A stretch of 11,709 bases of DNA from an uncultured Eubacteriales bacterium (GCA_934630445.1 CAKTWY010000077.1:1-11709), one strand, 5' to 3'; counted from the stretch's first letter, positions 1 to 6,143 are shown. Translations and numbers: made by a program. The notes: a model not told the origin generated them from the letters alone.

Positions 1-10
1 TACCCCTCCG

Positions 11-68
11 GGGCACACGAGGATCCCGTGCGTAGAACGGCAGACTTAGTTGGGCACGCGAGGACCCC
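11..68. repeat. Imperfect 17-bp direct repeat
   Basis: GGGCACACGAGGATCCC (11–27) and GGGCACGCGAGGACCCC (52–68) match at 15 of 17 positions with a 41-bp period. They lie immediately left of the palindromic repeat and may belong to the same composite repeat family, continuing beyond the left edge. No gene was seen in 1–215. Confidence 0.5.
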
Positions 69-102
69 GGCCGTCAGCCGGAGCACATCCTCCTACGGAC
101 GG

Positions 103-167
103 GATTCTTCGGCCTTACGGCCTCAGAATGACAGAATGGATATACCTGTCATCCTAAACGAAGCGCC
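103..167. repeat. Interspersed palindromic repeat of the Clostridia type
   Basis: One end reads GATTCTTCGGCCTTACGGCC and continues to CAGAATGACAG. The other end, 147–167, contains TGTCATCCTAAACGAAGCG. The halves share inverted arms ATGACAG (128–134) and CTGTCAT (146–152), and GGCC-TTAC-GGCC at 111–122 forms a small hairpin inside the first half. From memory, strings of this kind recur many times in genomes of Faecalibacterium/Subdoligranulum-like Clostridia; the copy number in this genome cannot be seen from one window. It lies just beyond the stop of the U32 gene, where such repeats commonly sit. It has no coding potential I would support. Confidence 0.6.
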
Positions 168-215
168 TTGCCCACCCGTCGAGATCGTCACGGCGCGGCG
201 GCTCGGCGCTGGAAC

Positions 216-2315
216 TTACTCCACTCCGCGGTAGTAGAGTCCCCTTGTGAACTCCGCCAGCGGCAGCGCCTCGCCCGCGGCATACGCGCGCGCGACCTCC
301 GCGCACTCGCGCGCGTTCTCCGTCGTGAAGAGCAGCCGCATCCCGGCCAGGCCGATGCGCGAAAAATCCGCCAGCTTATCGGAAAGCATGAGCTTTGTTG
401 CGTTATAAAGCGCGTTCCTGCAGCCGTATTCCCGCAGGACCGGGAACGCCCGCCCCGTGCGGTCCGTCAGCGTATTCACGCCATCGCAGGCACATTTGCG
501 GCGGTTTGCCTTGATGATGCAATTTTGAAACACCATGAGCGGCAGCCGGCCGTACACGATCATTTCCGTATCCATGCCCTTGGATATGCCGGCCGCCTGC
601 TGCACCGTCAGCTCGAAGGAGAGCGTCGCGCTGACAAAGCCGAGCGCGCGCAGCGTCTTGAGCGACTGGGAATTGGTGATGTTGAGTCCGTAATCGCCGT
701 GCACGCGCACCCCGCGCGCCGAAAGTTCCGAAAGATAGTCGCACATACCGACATACGCGTCGCGCACGCCCAAAGCGCACGCCTCGTCCACCAGGCGGAA
801 GAGCGCCTCGCGCTCGCTGTCAAACGCGGCGCGCGGCATCGAAAAGGCGAACACCTGCCCGCGCTGCATATACGCGCGCACCGTGTCCGCGCCCTGGACG
901 AGTGCTTCCAGCGGCAGGATGATCACCTCGGGCGCCGTCTCGACAAGCTCGTCCGACAGCTGGCGCGCGCTGGCGAGCGACGCGCGCACGCCCGGCCTTC
1001 CCCGCTCATTGATCCGCCGCAGGCCCGCCTGGAACGGATGCGTCTCCCGCACGGGCACACGCGCGCGCGCGTCGGTCAGTTCTTTTAAGGCGCGGCGGCG
1101 CATATCGTTTAACACGGACACGCTTGCCATCAGCCCGTCGTCGATCCAGATGTCCGTCTTGCTGGCGAAATACGGCGTGCCGCCGGTCTTTTTCAGCTTG
1201 TCGCGCACATCGAGGATGGTCGTCTCGCGCGTGCGCGCGGCCTGCGCGGGCGCGGCTGTGACCTCGGCGCGGTTGCCGTCGTGGTCCACGGCGGTCAGGC
1301 GCATCATGCGCCCGCGCCGTGCGTCAAAGGAAAACGCCACGGGCACGAGCGGATTCTCCCGCCCGTTTTCGTAGCTCTCCCGCGCGCGGGCATAAAGTTC
1401 GCGCAGTTCATGCGCGCCCGTCTCGCTGCGCGTGCCGAACATGTGCGCGCCCGTCTTCCCTTCCAGATAGCCTGTCGTGAAGCCGTCGCGCGAAAAGACG
1501 CGGCGCAGCAGCTCCATTTCCTCCTGCGTCGGCTCGCGCCCGTCCGTGAGCGCGTCGGCGTAAACACGCGTCACGGCGGCGACGTATTCAGGCCGCTTCA
1601 TGCGCCCTTCGATCTTCAGACACGCGACGCCCATCTCGCGGATGCGGTTTAAGTATCCGGCGACGGACAGGTCCTTCAGGCTCAAAACCTCCCCCGCCGC
1701 CGCACCGGGAAACTGGTACTTCAGGCGGCACGGCTGGGCGCACATGCCGCGGTTGCCGCTCCTGCGGCCGATGACGGCGCTCATATAGCACTGGCCGGAA
1801 TAGCACATGCACAGCGCCCCGTGGGCGAATATCTCCGTTTCGACGCCGCTCTCGCGCGTGATGCGCGCAATTTCGCGCAGCGGCAGCTCGCGCGCGAGCA
1901 CCACGCGCGAAAAGCCGAGACGGCGTGCCGTCTCGGCGCCTTCGACCGAGTGGATGGACAGCTGTGTCGACGCATGCATCGCAAGCTCCGGCGCGACCGT
2001 GCGCACCATGCGCGCGACGCCCAGGTCCTGCACGATGACGGCGTCCGCCCCGGCGCGGGCGATCTTCTCGACAAGCTCCGCCGCCGCGGAAAACTCGCGG
2101 TCAAAAAGGAGGGTGTTGAGCGTGATGTGCACCTTCACCCCGCGCACATGGCAGTACGCGACGGCGGCGGATAGTTCATCCTCCGCGATATTTTTCGCAT
2201 TCCTGCGGGCGTTGAAGGCCGGAAGGCCGAAATACACCGCCCCGGCGCCGTTCTGCACGGCGGCGCGCAGCGACTCCATCGAGCCGGCCGGCGAGAGAAG
2301 TTCTATCTCCTGCAT
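216..2315 (-). CDS. U32 family peptidase / RlhA-like protein
   Basis: 699 aa. Known members of this family with a similar long form include E. coli RlhA (YdcP), which hydroxylates a 23S rRNA cytidine; others modify tRNA (TrhP) or take part in ubiquinone synthesis (UbiU/V). 'Collagenase' is the historical name. The TIM-barrel-like U32 core covers about residues 1–300. Its signature is the stretch from E161 to S179, with C169, C171 and C176. C169, C176, C192 and C232 match the spacing of the four cysteines that hold a [4Fe-4S] cluster in UbiU, which argues for an Fe–S hydroxylase rather than a protease. The region after about 370 fits the DUF3656-type insert and second half of long members. The ATG at 2315 has GGGAGG six bases upstream. 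It lies 17 bp downstream of zapA, so the two are probably co-transcribed. RlhA-type activity is inferred from length and cysteines; the exact RNA target is unknown. Confidence 0.88.
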   Translation of the reverse strand: MQEIELLSPAGSMESLRAAVQNGAGAVYFGLPAFNARRNAKNIAEDELSAAVAYCHVRGVKVHITLNTLLFDREFSAAAELVEKIARAGADAVIVQDLGVARMVRTVAPELAMHASTQLSIHSVEGAETARRLGFSRVVLARELPLREIARITRESGVETEIFAHGALCMCYSGQCYMSAVIGRRSGNRGMCAQPCRLKYQFPGAAAGEVLSLKDLSVAGYLNRIREMGVACLKIEGRMKRPEYVAAVTRVYADALTDGREPTQEEMELLRRVFSRDGFTTGYLEGKTGAHMFGTRSETGAHELRELYARARESYENGRENPLVPVAFSFDARRGRMMRLTAVDHDGNRAEVTAAPAQAARTRETTILDVRDKLKKTGGTPYFASKTDIWIDDGLMASVSVLNDMRRRALKELTDARARVPVRETHPFQAGLRRINERGRPGVRASLASARQLSDELVETAPEVIILPLEALVQGADTVRAYMQRGQVFAFSMPRAAFDSEREALFRLVDEACALGVRDAYVGMCDYLSELSARGVRVHGDYGLNITNSQSLKTLRALGFVSATLSFELTVQQAAGISKGMDTEMIVYGRLPLMVFQNCIIKANRRKCACDGVNTLTDRTGRAFPVLREYGCRNALYNATKLMLSDKLADFSRIGLAGMRLLFTTENARECAEVARAYAAGEALPLAEFTRGLYYRGVE

Positions 2316-2332
2316 GCGTCGCCTCCCGCGCG

Positions 2333-2647
2333 CTATCTGCCGCTCTTGAGCTTGTTCAGCTCGCGGCGCGTCTCATTCAGCTCCGCGCGCAGGCGCGAGG
2401 CATCGTCCAGGTAACTCTTCATCTGCGCGCGCATATTGTCCGCCGCGTCGACCGCTTTATAGTATTCGTCGGCAATGTTGAGCGCCGCGAGCACGACCGC
2501 GTTCAGCGTCGGCACCGGGGCGGCCTTGACGATCTCGTCGATCTTACCGCGCACAAGATCGGCTGTTTTTAAGACGTATTCCTCATTTTCGTCGGCGAGG
2601 AGCGTATAATTCTCGCCAAGGATATTCACCACGACACGGTTTTTCAT
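2333..2647 (-). CDS. zapA: Cell division protein ZapA
   Basis: 104 aa, the usual length for Gram-positive ZapA. ZapA is a cytosolic protein that binds FtsZ and bundles its filaments at the division ring. Residues 1–45 are the compact N-terminal domain, opening with the typical KNRVVVNILGENYTL beta-strand pattern. Residues 48–62 contain LNAVVLAALNIADEY, close to the conserved family stretch leading into the dimerising helix. Residues about 62–102 form a charged coiled coil rich in Arg, Glu and Leu. The start is the second of two adjacent ATGs (2647): GGAGG lies five bases upstream of it but only two bases before the first ATG, and an upstream ATG-containing extension would run through the Shine–Dalgarno sequence. 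It is followed after 17 bp by the U32 gene, a pairing often seen in Clostridia. A long, folded leader precedes it. Confidence 0.92.
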   Translation of the reverse strand: MKNRVVVNILGENYTLLADENEEYVLKTADLVRGKIDEIVKAAPVPTLNAVVLAALNIADEYYKAVDAADNMRAQMKSYLDDASRLRAELNETRRELNKLKSGR

Positions 2648-2707
2648 CATATCCTCCCCCATTTGAAGGGCCTTCTCCGGCCCATTTCTATTCTGTAAAA
2701 GCAAAGC

Positions 2708-2813
2708 GCAGGCTTATTTCAAAACCTGTGCCCGCAGGCACTGAATCTCCGTGCGACCGGGGATTCACTTCCCGGCCGCATACTTTGAGCCGCCGCAATC
2801 GGCGGCAGCCTGC
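2708..2813 (-). ncRNA. Candidate structured RNA upstream of zapA
   Basis: Read on the minus strand, this stretch can fold into a closed multibranch shape. P1 pairs 2807–2813 with 2708–2714 (GCAGGCU with AGCCUGC, 7 bp). P2 pairs 2800–2806 with 2789–2795 (7 bp, tetraloop). P3 pairs 2771–2780 with 2752–2761 (10 bp, one G·U, 9-nt loop). P4 pairs 2737–2741 with 2728–2732 (GUGCC/GGCAC, 4-nt loop). The P3 loop sequence UGAAUC (2762–2767) is also complementary to GAUUCA (2742–2747), giving a possible 6-bp pseudoknot. It lies between a promoter near 2854 and the zapA start at 2647, so it is either a 5' leader or a separate small RNA. The place next to zapA recalls 6S RNA (ssrS) in Proteobacteria, but I could not match 6S or any riboswitch consensus. 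Pairings were found by eye, without energy calculation. Confidence 0.42.
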
Positions 2814-2822
2814 CCCCGTGTA

Positions 2823-2848
2823 CAAAATGAACGCAAGCGTTCATTTTG
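2823..2848. promoter_or_regulatory. 26-bp palindrome, TetR-type operator candidate
   Basis: CAAAATGAACGC, two bases AA, then GCGTTCATTTTG: 12-bp perfect arms. The core AATGAACG..CGTTCATT resembles operators of many TetR-family repressors. It begins about six bases past a minus-strand -10 box, so a bound protein would sit on the start point of the zapA-side transcript. No T-run follows on either strand, which argues against a terminator. No TetR gene is present in the window. Confidence 0.5.
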
Positions 2849-2853
2849 AGATT

Positions 2854-2862
2854 ATTGTACCA
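2854..2862 (-). promoter_or_regulatory. Extended -10 promoter for zapA leader
   Basis: On the minus strand TGGTACAAT gives an extended -10 (TGn + TACAAT, five of six to TATAAT). No good -35 is visible at 16–18 bp, which fits an extended -10 promoter. The predicted start near 2847 falls at the edge of the 26-bp palindrome and leaves about 200 nt before zapA. Confidence 0.5.
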
Positions 2863-2925
2863 TAACGCACCGATAAAAGCACGTTTTTATTCAGCGCCGT
2901 GTTTGACCTTTATACGCAGCACAGA

Positions 2926-3150
2926 CTATAGAAACAGCTCTTCATACGGTATGCCAAAAATTTCTTTTATTGCTTTGATCTCTCCTGCATACAAGTGCCT
3001 CTGCCCTACCTCGATTTTTGCAAGCGCACTTCTTGTAATATCACAGCCCGAAGTCTGCAGACGCGCGGCAAGCTGCTCCTGCGTCCAATTCTGCCTCTCA
3101 CGCAGTGTGCGGATCTGTCCGCCTAAACGCTTGTCATATGTAAAATCCAA
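2926..3150 (-). CDS. Small XRE-family HTH regulator
   Basis: 74 aa, essentially a single Cro/C1-type helix-turn-helix domain (residues about 11–72), a cytosolic DNA-binding protein. The pattern is IRTLRERQNWTQEQLAARL (residues 13–31) for helices 1–2, then TRSALAKIEVGQR (39–51) for the recognition helix and turn, and a last helix ending GIPYEELF. It starts with TTG at 3150; no in-frame ATG fits, and GGAGGT lies about nine bases upstream. It has no sensor domain, so it probably acts as a phage-type or autoregulatory repressor. It is divergent from the 69-aa gene at 3256, with inverted repeats between them that could be its operators. No clear terminator follows, so read-through toward the zapA leader is possible. 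DNA here is visibly more AT-rich than the flanking zapA–U32 genes. The regulated target is unknown. Confidence 0.85.
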   Translation of the reverse strand: MDFTYDKRLGGQIRTLRERQNWTQEQLAARLQTSGCDITRSALAKIEVGQRHLYAGEIKAIKEIFGIPYEELFL

Positions 3151-3168
3151 TGTCTGTGTACCTCCGCG

Positions 3169-3206
3169 AAAATACCAATATTTTCCTTTGATGATAAAGG
3201 TATTTT
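3169..3206. promoter_or_regulatory. Inverted repeat in shared XRE / 69-aa control region
   Basis: AAAATACC (3169–3176) and GGTATTTT (3199–3206) are perfect 8-bp arms separated by 22 bp. They bracket the -35 and enter the spacer of the plus-strand promoter at 3188–3216, a sensible place for the XRE protein to bind. Functional use is inferred. Confidence 0.4.
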
Positions 3207-3216
3207 ATGGTAAAAT
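3188..3216 (+). promoter_or_regulatory. Sigma-A-like promoter for the 69-aa gene
   Basis: TTGATG (3188–3193), 17 bp, TAAAAT (3211–3216). That is four of six and five of six to consensus with ideal spacing. The predicted start near 3223 leaves about 33 nt before the ATG at 3256. Confidence 0.55.
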
Positions 3217-3236
3217 TGCACTTATACAGGTGCAAT
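3215..3236. promoter_or_regulatory. Inverted repeat at the start point of the 69-aa gene
   Basis: ATTGCAC (3215–3221), TTATACAG, GTGCAAT (3230–3236): perfect 7-bp arms with an 8-bp spacer, overlapping the expected transcription start and 20 bp before the start codon. It could be an operator or an RNA hairpin near the RBS. Confidence 0.4.
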
Positions 3237-3255
3237 CCATTTATGGAGGAAAAAT

Positions 3256-3465
3256 ATGATGACAATCGATGAAATTTATGAGAAAATAGCAGAACAGCAC
3301 CACACTTCTCCTGAAAAAGTGAAGGCAGAAATAACTGAGGCGATACGCCTTGTCTGGAAGCACCCGCCCGGCGCCGACACTGCGGCGTGTACAGCGCCTA
3401 CAAACGAAGAATTTCTGCGTTTTCTCACAGGGCTTCTGCGCACGGCAGATACGGAGCAGAACTAA
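3256..3465 (+). CDS. Small Spo0A C-terminal-domain-like protein
   Basis: 69 aa. The N-terminal half (DEIYEKIAEQHHTSPEKVKAEITEAIRLVW in pieces, residues 5–34) resembles the last helices of the Spo0A DNA-binding domain, where TPSRVERAIRHAIEVAW-like sequence occurs. Short stand-alone proteins of this kind are common in Clostridia and are usually annotated 'sporulation initiation factor Spo0A C-terminal domain-containing'. The complete Spo0A effector domain is about 100 aa, and the receiver domain is absent, so it is not a functional Spo0A. The tail (residues 37–69) is variable and polar apart from a short EEFLRFLTGLL helix. GGAGG lies six bases before the first ATG; a second ATG follows at once. 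It is divergent from the XRE gene with its own promoter. The similarity is by eye; role unknown. Confidence 0.72.
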   Translation: MMTIDEIYEKIAEQHHTSPEKVKAEITEAIRLVWKHPPGADTAACTAPTNEEFLRFLTGLLRTADTEQN

Positions 3466-3561
3466 CGTCTGCCGGAAAGATCCAGGCATAACATGACCGC
3501 ACGTTTCAAACTGCATAGCGGGTTTGTACGGCGGGCATTTGTCATACTGTGCATCAAACAG

Positions 3562-3610
3562 AAAAAGGCCGATCCATCCGTACAACACGCTGTTCGGATG
3601 AACCGGCCTT
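3562..3610 (-). terminator. Rho-independent terminator of the 53-aa gene
   Basis: The arms 3595–3610 and 3565–3580 pair at 14 of 16 positions (AAGGCCGGTTCATCCG with CGGATGGATCGGCCTT on the minus strand), with a 14-nt loop. The minus strand continues TTTTTCTGTTTG. There is no T-run on the plus strand. It ends transcription coming from the small gene at 3652–3813. Confidence 0.75.
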
Positions 3611-3651
3611 CGGGCGGCTCGCTCAATCGCTGCGCTCCGCCTGTTTGCTTG

Positions 3652-3813
3652 TCAGGAGTTCCCCTTCATCAGATTCTCTGCGATGCGCTTTAAATCATCA
3701 TCACAGCATACCTCGACTCCGCTTTGTCGGATGCTCTCCTGCACAAAGTGCGGAAGGGAAAGGAAGTAGCTGTTGCGATTCAAATCGCGTTCAAAGTCAC
3801 GCTTGGATGCCAT
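3652..3813 (-). CDS. Small conserved-looking protein of unknown function (53 aa)
   Basis: Starts ATG at 3813 and ends TGA at 3652–3654. The protein begins MASKRDFERDLNRNSYFLSL, continues with PHFVQESIRQSGVEV and CCDDDLKR, and ends with IAENLMKGNS. It is soluble, charged and predicted mostly helical, with no signal peptide or membrane segment; the adjacent C36–C37 pair is notable. Support that it is real: GGAGGTG seven bases before the ATG, and a rho-independent terminator 42 bp past the stop. It runs divergently from the methyltransferase gene at 3945. I do not recognise a named family, though short Clostridia proteins with a YxLSLPxxVQESI-like centre seem familiar. No function is proposed. 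Confidence 0.75.
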   Translation of the reverse strand: MASKRDFERDLNRNSYFLSLPHFVQESIRQSGVEVCCDDDLKRIAENLMKGNS

Positions 3814-3865
3814 GCGCTCACCTCCGTATCCGGCGTTTTGCTACAGGCTTAGTATTGGCTCAAAA

Positions 3866-3928
3866 TGCGTAGTTTCATACGCAATTATCCGCCAAACAAA
3901 CCGCTTTTCCGTCTGTTTTACGAAAAGC
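3866..3928. promoter_or_regulatory. Two inverted repeats upstream of the methyltransferase gene
   Basis: TGCGTA (3866–3871) and TACGCA (3878–3883) are perfect 6-bp arms with a 6-bp spacer. GCTTTTC (3903–3909) and GAAAAGC (3922–3928) are perfect 7-bp arms ending directly before AAGGAGG (3929–3935). The first could be an operator in the divergent interval with the 53-aa gene. The second could fold in the mRNA next to the RBS. No S-box, T-box or other known methionine-related leader is recognisable, and no convincing promoter pair was found. Confidence 0.35.
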
Positions 3929-3944
3929 AAGGAGGCAAAAGGAT

Positions 3945-4886
3945 ATGTCGCTGATCTCCTGTTTCGAACAAAACGATATTCTGCTGATGGAAGGCGCGCT
4001 CGCCGAGCGGCTCCGGCGCGAGCGGCACCTCTCTTTTGATGAGGATGTAGCGCTCGCCTCTCTCATTTACGAAAACGCCGGGCGCGAAGCGCTCGCCGCA
4101 CTTTGGAACGGCTATATCGCCACTGCGCGCAGGCATGGCCTGCCATTTATCGCGACCACGCCGACGCGGCGCGCCAACCGCGAGCGTGTGCTGCGCTCGC
4201 GCTTCGGCGGCGCAATTATCGAAGACAACGTTGCTTTTCTGCGTGCTCTGGCGCGTGAGAGCGGGATCGAAATGTATGTCGGCGGTCTGATGGGCTGCCG
4301 TGGCGATGCTTACAGCGCACAGAGCGCGCTCGGCCCCAGTGACGCAAAGCGTTTTCACGCATGGCAGGCATGCCTTTTCGCGCACGCCGGAGCGGACTTT
4401 TTGTATGCCGGCATTATGCCTTCCCTGCCGGAAGCCATCGGTATGGCCCAGGCGATGGAAGGAGCGGGCCTTACATACATTATCAGCTTCATGATCCGCA
4501 GAAACGGGCGGCTGATCGACGGCACCGCGATCCATGACGCAATCGCCGCAATCGATCGTACCGTCGAAAAAAAGCCGCTTTGCTACATGACCAACTGCGT
4601 GCATCCCCTTGTCCTTCTCGAAGCGCTCGCCCAGCCCTTCAATCAGACGGAGACTGTGCGCCGACGCTTTCTCGGCATCCAAGCCAATGCCTCCGCCCTG
4701 CCGCCCGAGGCGCTCGACGGCGCCTCAGGCTATGAAAGTTCCCCGCCGGAAGCCCTCGCCGACGGCATGGCGGCGCTTCTGCGCATGCATAGGCTGAAAA
4801 TTTTCGGCGGCTGCTGCGGCACCGACGGCAGGCATATGGAGGCAATCGCCGCGCGGCTCAAACGCGAGCATGCGCGCAGTCACTGA
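3945..4886 (+). CDS. Homocysteine S-methyltransferase family protein
   Basis: 313 aa, cytosolic zinc-dependent methyltransferase with a TIM-barrel fold, about the length of MmuM/YhcE-type members. The family moves a methyl group from S-methylmethionine or a related donor to homocysteine. The three zinc ligands are visible: C218 in MTNCVHP and C290–C291 in FGGCCGTD near the C terminus. Other barrel marks are LMEGALAERL (14–23), GGLMGCRGDAYS (113–124) and YAGIMPSLPEAIG (154–166). The N-terminal glycine signature common in MetH/MmuM (DGAMGT-like) is altered to EGALAERL, so the true substrate may differ. The ATG at 3945 follows AAGGAGG with nine bases between. No methionine or folate genes are nearby. 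Its last 7 bp overlap the end of nagA on the other strand. Family assignment is firm, substrate is not. Confidence 0.85.
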   Translation: MSLISCFEQNDILLMEGALAERLRRERHLSFDEDVALASLIYENAGREALAALWNGYIATARRHGLPFIATTPTRRANRERVLRSRFGGAIIEDNVAFLRALARESGIEMYVGGLMGCRGDAYSAQSALGPSDAKRFHAWQACLFAHAGADFLYAGIMPSLPEAIGMAQAMEGAGLTYIISFMIRRNGRLIDGTAIHDAIAAIDRTVEKKPLCYMTNCVHPLVLLEALAQPFNQTETVRRRFLGIQANASALPPEALDGASGYESSPPEALADGMAALLRMHRLKIFGGCCGTDGRHMEAIAARLKREHARSH

Positions 4887-6016
4887 AAAAGTTTGCCTGC
4901 AATATACACGCGCTCAATATCAAAGGCGCCATTCAGGAGCACAAGGTCCGCTTCCTTCCCGACAGCGATGCTGCCGATATGATCCGCCAGGCCGATCTCA
5001 TCGGCCGGATTGATGGTCGCAGCGCGAACGGCGTCTTCAAACGCCACACCGAAGCGCACGCAGTTTTTCACGCAGTCAAGCAGATTTGACGCCGATCCTG
5101 CGATCGTTCCGTCGTCGAGTGTGGCCCTGCCATTGCTGACTGTGACCTTCTGCCCGCCAAGCTCATATTCACCGTCGGCAACGCCGGCGGCGCTCATCGA
5201 ATCGCTGACCAGGACGAGGCGCCCGGCCCCGGCGGCGTGGAACATCATGCGGATAACGGCAGGGTGCAGATGGATCCCGTCGCAGATCAGCTCCATGCGC
5301 ACGTTCTCATGATCGAGCGCCGCGCCCACGACCCCCGGGTCGCGGTGCAGGAAGGGGGGCATGGCGTTAAAGGTATGTGTGATATGTCCGGCCCCCGCTT
5401 CGATGCCGCGGCCCGCGCATTCGTAATTGGCCGTCGTATGCGCGAGGGTGACCTTTGCCACCTTCGACGCTTTTTCGATAAACTCCATCGCTCCGGGCAG
5501 CTCCGGTGCGACCGCCACGATGCGCACTGCGCCGCCGCTCGCCGCATTGAGCGATGAAAAAAGCGCAAAATCAGGATTCAGGAGATATTCGCCTGCCTGA
5601 CAGCCCTTTTTGGCGGCGTTAAAAAACGGTCCTTCCATGTAGATGCCGCGGATCGTCGCCGCACCGGTGCCTTCATCCATGACGCGGCGCACGGTTTCAA
5701 ACACGTTTTTGAGCCGTTCGGGCGCTATTGTCATGGAAGTTGCAAGCGTCGATGTAACGCCTTTCGACGCATACTGCCGCGCCATGGCACGCAGGCCCTC
5801 ATCATCTGCATCGCAGGTGTCGTGCCCGGCGCAGCCGTGCGTATGCACGTCGACAAAGCCGGGGATCAGCGTGCCGCCCGCTCCGTCTACCACTTCCGCG
5901 CCGGCCGGCGCGGGGGCGCCCACTGCCGTGATCGTGCCGTTTTCAAAGGTAACGCTGCTGCCCTGATGAAGCTGAAAATCGTCTCCCAGAACTGTAACGT
6001 TCGTGATATGTGTCAT
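4880..6016 (-). CDS. nagA: N-acetylglucosamine-6-phosphate deacetylase
   Basis: 378 aa, normal length. It removes acetate from GlcNAc-6-P to give GlcN-6-P, in amino-sugar catabolism and cell-wall recycling, in the cytosol. It is an amidohydrolase-superfamily metal enzyme: DVHTHG holds H58 and H60, MEGPF holds the metal ligand E128, LAHTTANY holds H193, HTFNAM holds H214 and the catalytic SDSMSA holds D272. GIHLHP (248–252) binds substrate. The ATG at 6016 follows AGGAAGG by about eight bases; the longer reading from a TTG at 6037 would contain that RBS, so it was set aside. A promoter sits at 6064–6091. It is monocistronic as seen: the GH3 gene behind it is cut off by a terminator and its end meets the methyltransferase gene. 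No nagB follows. Confidence 0.95.
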   Translation of the reverse strand: MTHITNVTVLGDDFQLHQGSSVTFENGTITAVGAPAPAGAEVVDGAGGTLIPGFVDVHTHGCAGHDTCDADDEGLRAMARQYASKGVTSTLATSMTIAPERLKNVFETVRRVMDEGTGAATIRGIYMEGPFFNAAKKGCQAGEYLLNPDFALFSSLNAASGGAVRIVAVAPELPGAMEFIEKASKVAKVTLAHTTANYECAGRGIEAGAGHITHTFNAMPPFLHRDPGVVGAALDHENVRMELICDGIHLHPAVIRMMFHAAGAGRLVLVSDSMSAAGVADGEYELGGQKVTVSNGRATLDDGTIAGSASNLLDCVKNCVRFGVAFEDAVRAATINPADEIGLADHIGSIAVGKEADLVLLNGAFDIERVYIAGKLFQ

Positions 6017-6063
6017 GATGTGTTCCTTCCTCTCCAAAAACTTTGCTCGGATTGATTAAGCAT

Positions 6064-6091
6064 AGTATAGCACAATTTGTGTGAAAAACAA
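6064..6091 (-). promoter_or_regulatory. nagA promoter with embedded inverted repeat
   Basis: On the minus strand TTGTTT (6086–6091), 16 bp, TATACT (6064–6069), with TGC before the -10 giving an extended -10. CACAA-T-TTGTG (6071–6081 on the plus strand) is a short inverted repeat in the spacer and could be an operator. The predicted start near 6057 leaves about 41 nt before nagA. Confidence 0.55.
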
Positions 6092-6143
6092 TATGCCTGC
6101 TTTCTCCTCACAGCATGCACCGCTTCAAACAAACCGTTCCATA

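Noticed and set aside
168..1088. 306-codon plus-strand frame inside the U32 gene
   Set aside because: Arg/Ala/His-rich composition typical of an antisense shadow of GC-rich coding DNA; the U32 reading is well supported.
2823..2848. LexA/SOS box
   Set aside because: GAAC and GTTC are separated by six bases rather than the four of the Gram-positive LexA site.
2903..2932. Plus-strand TTGACC–18–TATAGA at the end of the XRE gene
   Set aside because: It resembles a promoter reading antisense into the XRE gene, but there is no downstream plus-strand gene for it and such matches arise easily in AT-rich DNA.
3450..3479. Hairpin over the stop codon of the 69-aa gene as a terminator
   Set aside because: GGCAGAT and GTCTGCC can pair with one G·U, but the 16-nt loop and lack of a T-run make it a poor terminator.
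3918..4682. 254-codon minus-strand frame opposite the methyltransferase gene
   Set aside because: The plus-strand frame has the RBS and complete zinc motifs; the minus frame has neither.
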